Part shown: in pieces, positions 6,831 to 11,999 of the stretch
Position numbering within the stretch: the stretch's first letter is position 1
How the letters are laid out: each line of letters opens with the position of its first letter
Assembly (NCBI GenBank): GCA_027620395.1
Contig: JAQBZY010000012.1
Coordinates: forward strand, 1-11,999
Reading direction: 5' to 3'
Length of the DNA: 11,999 nt
From: Pseudomonadota bacterium
Lineage (GTDB): Bacteria; Pseudomonadota; Alphaproteobacteria; Rhodospirillales; Casp-alpha2
The notes under the pieces: generated by a model
The model's database searches: none
Seen by the model: the letters and a program-made list of their open reading frames with translations, nothing else
Told to the model about the DNA's origin: nothing
Translations under genes and position numbers: made by a program

Positions 6831-8449
6831 CGCCGCTGCTCAGGGTTTCCGATCTGCACGTCTCGTTCGGCCACGGCGAGCGAGAGATCAAGGCCGTGCA
6901 AGGCGTCTCGTTCGAGATCGAGAAGGGCCGCACGCACGCCTTGGTCGGCGAATCGGGGTCCGGCAAATCGGTCTCTGCGCTATCGATCATGCGGCTTCTC
7001 CCTTATCCGACGGCACACCACTCGGCCGGCTCGATCATGTTCGACGGCGAGGATTTGTTGGCCGCCCCCGAGGGCCGGATGCGCGACATCCGCGGCAACC
7101 GGATCGCAATGATCTTCCAGGAGCCGCTGACCAGCCTCAATCCGCTGCATTCGATCAGCCGGCAGATCGCCGAGGTGCTGCTTCTGCACAAGCACATGAC
7201 GGCGACGGCTGCCCGTGCCCGCGTCGTCGAGCTTTTGCATTTGGTCGGACTCGAACAGGCAACGTCTCGCCTGGACGCGCTGCCGCATGAATTTTCCGGC
7301 GGCCAGCAGCAGCGGATCATGATTGCGATGGCGCTGGCCAACGAGCCGGAAATTTTGATCGCCGACGAGCCGACAACCGCCGTCGATGTCACCGTGCAGG
7401 CACAGCTTTTGAAGCTTCTGAAAGAACTTCAGGCCAAGCTCGGCATGGCGATTTTGTTGATCACGCACGACCTCGGCATCGTGCGGCACATGGCCGACAC
7501 GGTATCGGTCATGAACGACGGTCGGGTCGTCGAGTCCGGGCCGGCGGAGACGATCTTCACCGCCGCCCGCGATGACTACACCCGGCATTTGCTCGCCGCC
7601 GAACCGAAGGGCCGGCCCGATCCGGCGCCTGTATCGAAGACTTTGGTCAAGGGATCGGACATCAAGGTCTGGTTCCCGATCAAGCGCGGCATCCTTCGCC
7701 GCACCGTCGGCCACATCAAGGCCGTCGACGGCATCGACATCGATATCGAAGCCGGGCACACCTTGGGTGTCGTCGGCGAATCGGGATCGGGCAAGTCGAC
7801 CCTCGGTCGGGCCCTGATTCGGCTCGAACGCTCGACCGGCCGGATCGAGTTTGACGGCCGTAATATCCAGGGCCTCGGCTGGGCGGCGCTCAGGCCGCTC
7901 CGGCGCGAGATGCAGATCGTCTTCCAAGACCCCTACGGCAGCCTGAGCCCACGCCTCAGCATCGGTCAGATCATTGCCGAGGGCCTGGTCATTCACGACA
8001 TCGGCGCCAACGATGAGGAACGTCGGCAGATCATCGGCGAAACCCTGCTCGAGGTCGGGCTCGAGCCCGAGATGCAGTTCCGCTATCCGCACGAGTTTTC
8101 CGGCGGCCAACGGCAGCGGATCGCCATCGCCCGGGCGCTGGTGCTGAAACCCAGATTTATCGTTTTGGATGAGCCGACCAGCGCACTCGATATGTCGGTG
8201 CAGGCGCAGATCGTCGAGCTGCTGCGCGGTCTGCAAACCAAGCACGGCCTCACCTATTTGTTCATCAGCCACGATCTCAAAGTGATCCGCGCCATGGCGC
8301 ACGACGTCGTGGTCATGAAGGACGGCCGAGTGGTGGAACATGGTCCGGCCGAGGAATTGTTCGAACGGCCGAGGACCCCCTACACCAAGGCGCTGTTGGC
8401 CGCCGCCTTGCATCACCGCGCCGACGAAACCGGCGCCGTCAGAGGCTGA
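6827..8449 (+). CDS. yejF: Peptide ABC transporter ATP-binding protein YejF (two fused ATPase domains)
   Basis: Cytoplasmic ATPase that powers the importer; one chain carries both nucleotide-binding domains, as in YejF. In 540 residues, domain 1 has Walker A GESGSGKS (41-48), Q-loop FQEP (97-100), signature FSGGQQQR (156-163), Walker B ending in ADEP (D180, E181) and switch H214. Domain 2 has Walker A GESGSGKST (317-325), Q-loop Q367, signature FSGGQRQR (424-431), Walker B ending in LDEP (D448, E449) and switch H482. All catalytic residues are intact in both halves, so both sites should hydrolyse ATP. The ends of both domains (for example RTPYTKALL near 516-524) match the oligopeptide ATPase C-terminal extension. 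It overlaps yejE by ATGA, indicating coupled translation. Confidence 0.97.
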   Translation: MTPLLRVSDLHVSFGHGEREIKAVQGVSFEIEKGRTHALVGESGSGKSVSALSIMRLLPYPTAHHSAGSIMFDGEDLLAAPEGRMRDIRGNRIAMIFQEPLTSLNPLHSISRQIAEVLLLHKHMTATAARARVVELLHLVGLEQATSRLDALPHEFSGGQQQRIMIAMALANEPEILIADEPTTAVDVTVQAQLLKLLKELQAKLGMAILLITHDLGIVRHMADTVSVMNDGRVVESGPAETIFTAARDDYTRHLLAAEPKGRPDPAPVSKTLVKGSDIKVWFPIKRGILRRTVGHIKAVDGIDIDIEAGHTLGVVGESGSGKSTLGRALIRLERSTGRIEFDGRNIQGLGWAALRPLRREMQIVFQDPYGSLSPRLSIGQIIAEGLVIHDIGANDEERRQIIGETLLEVGLEPEMQFRYPHEFSGGQRQRIAIARALVLKPRFIVLDEPTSALDMSVQAQIVELLRGLQTKHGLTYLFISHDLKVIRAMAHDVVVMKDGRVVEHGPAEELFERPRTPYTKALLAAALHHRADETGAVRG

Positions 8450-8472
8450 GAACCGAGATCAGAGGATCAAGC

Positions 8473-9405
8473 ATGAACTTTCTTTTCATTTCCAATGCCG
8501 ACAAGCGCGATGCCTGGCGCGACGCCATGCTGGAGCGGTTTCCGGGTTCGGGATTTTACACTTATCCAGACCTCGATCTGGACAAGTCGATCATCGATTA
8601 CGCCATTGTCTGGAAACCGCCGACCGGCGAATTGGCGAGCTATCCGAACCTCAAGGGCATTCTGTCGCTAGGCGCCGGCGTCGACGGGCTTTTGGTCGAC
8701 AGCGAATTGCCACGCAACGTTCCCCTGGTCCGCCTCGTCGACCGCTGCCTGACCGAGGGCATGAGTGAATACGTGCTGTATTGGGCCTTGCACCATCACC
8801 GCCGCTTCGATGTCTACGGCATGTGGCGGCAGGACAAGATCTGGAAGAATCTTCGCCAGATCGACACCCGCGACCGCAAAGTCGGCATTCTTGGATTGGG
8901 CGTGCTCGGCGGCGACGCGGCCCGGAAACTCAAGACGTTTCACTTCGATGTCGCCGGCTGGAGCCGCACCAAAAAGAACATCGATGGCGTGACGTCTTAT
9001 TTCGGCGCCGATCAGATGGCGGCGTTCCTGGCCAGGACCGAAATTCTCGTCTGCCTGCTGCCGCTCACCAACGACACCAGGGGCATCGTCGATGCCAAAC
9101 TGCTGGCCGGCTTGCCCGAGGACGCCGTGTTCATCAACTGCGCGCGGGGCGACCACGTGGTCGACGCGGATTTGATCCGGGCCTTGGATGGCGGGCACAT
9201 CCGGCACGCCGTGCTCGACGTGTTCCACACCGAACCGCTGCCAGCGGACAATCCTTTCTGGACGCATCCGAAAGTGACGGTGACGCAGCACATGGCGAGC
9301 CTGACCGTGCCCACATCGGCGTCGGAATGGATGGCCGAGAACATCAAGCTGATCGAGGCCGGAAAGCCGCCGTTGAACACTGTCGACCTCAATCGCGGCT
9401 ATTAA
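8473..9405 (+). CDS. D-2-hydroxyacid dehydrogenase, glyoxylate/hydroxypyruvate reductase A (GhrA) type
   Basis: Cytoplasmic NAD(P)H-dependent reductase of 2-oxoacids such as glyoxylate and hydroxypyruvate. The 310 residues match GhrA length (about 312 in E. coli). The Rossmann motif is GLGVLG at 141-146; the catalytic residues of the family are present as R225 (CARGDHVV), E254 (FHTEPLP) and H273 (TQHMAS). SLGAGVDGLL at 65-74 and a short N-terminal domain are typical of the GhrA subgroup. W163-S164-R165 after the second beta strand suggests preference for NADPH, as in GhrA; this is inference. AGAGGA at 8461-8466 sits 6 nt before the ATG. It follows yejF by 23 nt on the same strand, so co-transcription is plausible, although a functional link to peptide uptake is not obvious. 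Substrate is not determined by sequence. Confidence 0.88.
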   Translation: MNFLFISNADKRDAWRDAMLERFPGSGFYTYPDLDLDKSIIDYAIVWKPPTGELASYPNLKGILSLGAGVDGLLVDSELPRNVPLVRLVDRCLTEGMSEYVLYWALHHHRRFDVYGMWRQDKIWKNLRQIDTRDRKVGILGLGVLGGDAARKLKTFHFDVAGWSRTKKNIDGVTSYFGADQMAAFLARTEILVCLLPLTNDTRGIVDAKLLAGLPEDAVFINCARGDHVVDADLIRALDGGHIRHAVLDVFHTEPLPADNPFWTHPKVTVTQHMASLTVPTSASEWMAENIKLIEAGKPPLNTVDLNRGY

Positions 9406-9409
9406 GCCG
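9396..9409. terminator. Small hairpin between converging genes
   Basis: CGGCT (9396-9400) and AGCCG (9405-9409) form a 5-bp stem with a 4-nt ATTA loop across the dehydrogenase stop codon, immediately beside the stop of the converging permease gene. The site could serve both strands, but there is no T-tract on either side, so an intrinsic terminator is only weakly supported. Confidence 0.25.
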
Positions 9410-10135
9410 TTAGGCGAACGCCGTCCACAGCAGCGCCACCCCGGAACAAAGCAGCATCCCGTCCAGTAGATACTGGAAAGTATGGAGGTTGATCCTCAGC
9501 ATCACCAGCTTACCGGCGAAGGTGCCGGCCATCACCACCGCCCCGACAATCAGGCCGTGCACGATCATCGGCCCCGGTAGCGCCCCCAATTGCTGGAAAG
9601 TCGCGACCTTGCTCGCCATCAGCGCCAGCGAACTCACTGCCTCGGTGGAAATGAAGGCTCCCCTCATCAGTCCATATGCGGTAAATGCCGGCACGCTGAG
9701 CGGACCGGTCGACAGCACGATGCCGCTGAGAAAGCCGATCACGGCGCCGGCAATCGACAACTGCCAAAGCCGGATATGAAAATTGTGCGCCCGCATCCAA
9801 CGGCGCGTTGGAATCATCGCAAGGAAGAAAATTCCGAGCGTGATTTCGACGACATTTGGCGGCAACACCAAGAGGGTGTGCGCACCAAGTGCCGCCGCCG
9901 GAATGCCGGTCACCGAGTAGGCGGCGAAGGCCCGCCAATCAACGTCGCGCCACCAAGACCAGGCTTTGCTGATGTTTCCCAACAGCCCGGCGATCGCCAT
10001 GATCGGAACTGCTTGCTGCGGGCCGAACTGCAGCACCAGGATCGGCAACAGGATGATTGACGCGCCGGTTCCAATGATGCCGCTCAGCATGCCGGCGGCT
10101 AGTCCGACAATCAGGACTAAGACTTGGCCGGCCAT
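9410..10135 (-). CDS. TauE/SafE family membrane permease (putative sulfite/organosulfonate or other anion exporter)
   Basis: Polytopic inner-membrane protein of 241 residues, near the usual family size of about 240-260, with some seven to eight hydrophobic segments. The two-fold internal repeat typical of the family is visible: GLAAGMLSGIIGTGASIILL (11-30) in the first half and GAVIGFLSGIVLSTGPLSVP (130-149) in the second. Between them are IPTRRWMRAH (108-117, cytoplasmic loop) and, after the second repeat, STEAVSSLALMASKV (163-177). GGAGA at about 10140-10144 precedes the ATG by about 4-5 nt. It lies 63 nt downstream of uppP on the same strand and ends 4 bp from the converging dehydrogenase stop. 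No sulfur-metabolism gene is nearby, so the substrate is unknown; the family is secure. Confidence 0.88.
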   Translation of the reverse strand: MAGQVLVLIVGLAAGMLSGIIGTGASIILLPILVLQFGPQQAVPIMAIAGLLGNISKAWSWWRDVDWRAFAAYSVTGIPAAALGAHTLLVLPPNVVEITLGIFFLAMIPTRRWMRAHNFHIRLWQLSIAGAVIGFLSGIVLSTGPLSVPAFTAYGLMRGAFISTEAVSSLALMASKVATFQQLGALPGPMIVHGLIVGAVVMAGTFAGKLVMLRINLHTFQYLLDGMLLCSGVALLWTAFA

Positions 10136-10198
10136 CGGGTCTCCATCGCCTAGATTGCGGTCCGTTACGCAGCGCGCCGGAAACGATCCGTCGGCCGC

Positions 10199-11002
10199 TC
10201 AGATCAGTCCGTACACCAAAGCCAGGAGCCCGCCGCCGAGCACAATCCGGTATACCACGAACGGTGTGAACGACGCCCGGCGCAGCCATGCCATCATGAC
10301 CATGATGGTGATGATGGCTACGACGAACGACAAACCGGCGGCGACGACGGCGTCGATGGCGAGCAGGCTGTCACCGCTTTTATAGAGATCCCAACCCTTG
10401 AGGACGCCGGCGCCCAGGATCGTCGGCATCGACAGCAGCATCGAAAACCTGGCGGCGTCACGGCGTTCCATGTCGAGCACCCGGGCCGCCGTCATGGTGA
10501 TACCCGACCGGCTAGTGCCGGGGATCAGGGCCAGCACTTGGGAAAGTCCGATAATGATCACGTCCGAATATGCCAAGTGCTCGACCCGCCTAAGCGTCAT
10601 CGACGAACGGTCGGCCAGCCACAGCACGATGCCGAAGATCAACGTCGCCCAGGCGATGATTTCGAGCTTGTCGAACAAACCGGGCGCCAACCGGTCCAAA
10701 AAGTATCCGGCGGCGATCACCGGCAGGGTGGCGACGATCAATTGCAGCAGCAGCCGGAACCCGGAATCGAAGCGGCCCTGGAAGGCGCGGCCTAAACCGA
10801 CCAACATGGCCACGATGTCGCGCCAAAGATAGGTCATCACCGCGAACAGCGTCCCGACATGCACCGCGACATCGATCATTAGGCCCTGATCTGGCCACCC
10901 CGACAGCAGCGCCACCAGACGAAGATGCCCGCTCGAGCTGATCGGTAGGAATTCCGTGATCCCCTGGATCACCGCCAGGGTCGCGAGTTGTAGAAACGGC
11001 AT
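10199..11002 (-). CDS. uppP: Undecaprenyl-diphosphatase UppP (BacA)
   Basis: Integral membrane phosphatase that dephosphorylates undecaprenyl diphosphate, recycling the lipid carrier for peptidoglycan and O-antigen assembly; extra copies give bacitracin resistance. From ATG 11002 it has 267 residues (E. coli 273). The two active-site motifs are present: QGITEFLPISSSGHL (13-27, with Q13 and E17 fitting the (E/Q)xxxE pattern and H26) and PGTSRSGITM (161-170, with R165). Multiple hydrophobic helices span the rest. The start at 11002 is preferred because GAGG lies about 8 nt upstream and family members begin with a similar short segment before the motif; an ATG at 11029 would add nine residues and has no ribosome binding site. 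It probably shares a transcript with the downstream TauE-like gene. Confidence 0.95.
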   Translation of the reverse strand: MPFLQLATLAVIQGITEFLPISSSGHLRLVALLSGWPDQGLMIDVAVHVGTLFAVMTYLWRDIVAMLVGLGRAFQGRFDSGFRLLLQLIVATLPVIAAGYFLDRLAPGLFDKLEIIAWATLIFGIVLWLADRSSMTLRRVEHLAYSDVIIIGLSQVLALIPGTSRSGITMTAARVLDMERRDAARFSMLLSMPTILGAGVLKGWDLYKSGDSLLAIDAVVAAGLSFVVAIITIMVMMAWLRRASFTPFVVYRIVLGGGLLALVYGLI

Positions 11003-11029
11003 TCGACTGACCTCGTAAAGGCCGCACAC

Positions 11030-11196
11030 ATTACGCCAAAATCAGATCCCGGTCAGGACATCGTATGGGACTGAACTTGGGGCCCGGTTTGGCGCTGAGC
11101 ATGACCGAGATTGGTAAGGATCGGATTAACCAGGCCCAGCGTTTAAATCCTCAACGGGTGGTTTGCAAGCGCCGCCCCTGGGCGTAATCTGGCGGC
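11030..11196. other. Divergent intergenic region between uppP and the amidotransferase gene
   Basis: This non-coding stretch should hold promoters for both flanking genes. Seen directly are a 7-bp inverted repeat CGCCAAA (11034-11040) / TTTGGCG (11088-11094) with a 47-bp spacer, an AT-rich GTTTAAAT (11141-11148) that could supply a -10 box for the rightward gene but lacks a good -35, and a compact CGCCC/GGGCG hairpin (11173-11184) just before the amidotransferase start. No confident promoter could be assigned on either strand. Confidence 0.4.
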
Positions 11197-11916
11197 ATGG
11201 CTAAGCGACCGGTAATTGGTATTTTGCTCGATTACGAGGCGGCGGGATCGTTTTCGAAGCGCCCGCACTACGCGCTCCGGACCGCCTATTTCGACGCGGT
11301 TTGGCGGGCCGGCGGCCTGCCGATGGGGCTGCCTTACATTGAAGGCGCCGATACCGACTATCTCGACGCTCTGGCCGGGTTGATCGTGCCGGGGGGCTTC
11401 TATTCGTTCCCGGCCGAGGCCTATGGCCGGCCAGCCGACAGCCAACCGGTGCATCCGCGCCATGCCTTCGAGCGGACTCTGATGGCCGCAGCCCTTGAGC
11501 GCGATCTACCGACGCTCGGCATTTGCGCCGGCATGCAGGTGATGGCGCTGGCCCGGGGCGCCACCTTCTGGGCCGACATTCGAAACGAGCTCGACTGCGC
11601 CGTCGACCACCTGAACGAAAAACCGGCCGAGGAGACAGCGCATCCCGTCGACATCGTGCCTGGAAGCAAGCTTTTCGATATCGTCGGCAAGGCCCGAATC
11701 GAGGTCAACACAGCGCACAACGAAGCGCTTCGCGATGTCCCCCGGAACGTCCGCGTCACCGCGACGGCGCCGGACGGCGTGATCGAGGCGATCGAACTTG
11801 ACGACCGCCGCTTCGCCTTGGGCGTGCAGTGGCATCCGGAGTTTTTTCAGGCCGACGGCGATCCGAATTTCCAATTGTTCAAGTCGCTGGTGGCGGCCGG
11901 CCGGCCGGCGGCATGA
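11197..11916 (+). CDS. Class I glutamine amidotransferase-like hydrolase (PuuD / peptidase C26 family)
   Basis: Predicted cytoplasmic gamma-glutamyl hydrolase; the best-known relative, PuuD, cleaves gamma-glutamyl-GABA in putrescine breakdown. The 239 residues fit the family (254 in E. coli). It starts with the usual strand PVIGILLDYE (5-14), has GLIVPGG (61-67, oxyanion region), nucleophile C110 in LGICAGMQVM, and the H213/E215 pair in QWHPEFF, so the catalytic triad is complete. It differs from typical PuuD around the nucleophile, where Arg commonly follows the Cys but Ala is found here, and in VNTAHNEAL (170-178), where VNSxHxQ is usual. The substrate may therefore differ. The ATG has only a weak GGCGG-like site upstream. 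It overlaps the next gene by ATGA, suggesting a shared pathway. Confidence 0.85.
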   Translation: MAKRPVIGILLDYEAAGSFSKRPHYALRTAYFDAVWRAGGLPMGLPYIEGADTDYLDALAGLIVPGGFYSFPAEAYGRPADSQPVHPRHAFERTLMAAALERDLPTLGICAGMQVMALARGATFWADIRNELDCAVDHLNEKPAEETAHPVDIVPGSKLFDIVGKARIEVNTAHNEALRDVPRNVRVTATAPDGVIEAIELDDRRFALGVQWHPEFFQADGDPNFQLFKSLVAAGRPAA

Positions 11917-11999
11917 CCGAGGCTCGACGCATCGGTGTCGCCGGCTTGGGCGCCATGGGCTTGCCGATGGCGGAACGGCTACTAGCGGCGGGGTTCGAT
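11913..11999 (+). CDS. 3-hydroxyisobutyrate dehydrogenase-like NAD-binding protein, 5' end only
   Basis: Only the first 29 codons are in the window. They encode a classical beta-hydroxyacid dehydrogenase N-terminus: IGVAGLGAMGLPMAERLL, with the dinucleotide-binding GLGAMG at residues 11-16 followed by the family's GxPMAxxL. Members oxidise or reduce short 3-hydroxyacids (3-hydroxyisobutyrate, tartronate semialdehyde, and others). The ATG overlaps the amidotransferase stop by 4 bp, so the two are probably translationally coupled. The specific substrate cannot be told from this fragment. Confidence 0.85.
   Translation, partial: MTEARRIGVAGLGAMGLPMAERLLAAGFD

Noticed and set aside
6980..8416. 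A 478-codon open frame on the minus strand opposite yejF
   Set aside because: The plus strand encodes two intact ATPase domains here; the antisense translation is low-complexity and rich in Asp, Gly and His with no domain signature.

Overview
The window looks like ordinary chromosomal DNA from a Gram-negative alphaproteobacterium, most likely Rhodospirillales-like. This rests on high GC content, a Kdo-dependent LPS gene (kdsB), a membrane-anchored class I cytochrome c, and a complete yejABEF-type peptide importer. The lineage is an inference from gene content and protein flavour; no 16S or other marker gene is present. No tRNA, rRNA, CRISPR array, insertion sequence or prophage gene was seen.

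Layout. Positions 1-538 (minus strand) hold the 5' part of kdsB, cut by the window edge. A 120-bp divergent region (539-658) carries a candidate sigma70 promoter with a perfect 10-bp inverted repeat around its -10 box. From 659 to 9405 eight genes run on the plus strand with overlaps or short gaps: cytochrome c, an inositol-monophosphatase-family phosphatase (probably HisN), yejA, a small periplasmic Spy/CpxP-like protein, yejB, yejE, yejF, and a GhrA-type 2-hydroxyacid dehydrogenase. They could be one transcript or a few nested ones. From 11002 back to 9410 two minus-strand membrane-protein genes follow, uppP and then a TauE/SafE-family permease, which converges tail to tail with the dehydrogenase. 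From 11197 onward a class I glutamine amidotransferase of the PuuD/peptidase C26 type overlaps by 4 bp the start of a 3-hydroxyisobutyrate-dehydrogenase-like gene that leaves the window.

How the genes work together. YejA (periplasmic binding protein), YejB and YejE (permeases) and YejF (fused double ATPase) form a complete oligopeptide ABC importer. The less usual element is a Spy/CpxP-like periplasmic helical protein between yejA and yejB, with its own strong ribosome binding site; it may help the importer or respond to envelope stress. UppP recycles the undecaprenyl carrier for peptidoglycan and LPS O-chain synthesis and, with KdsB, gives the region a loose envelope theme. The amidotransferase/dehydrogenase pair at the right edge looks like a small catabolic operon of unknown substrate.

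I did not find a convincing new biological system. The best leads are the Spy-like gene inside the yej operon, the inverted repeat upstream of the cytochrome gene, and the atypical active-site surroundings of the amidotransferase.
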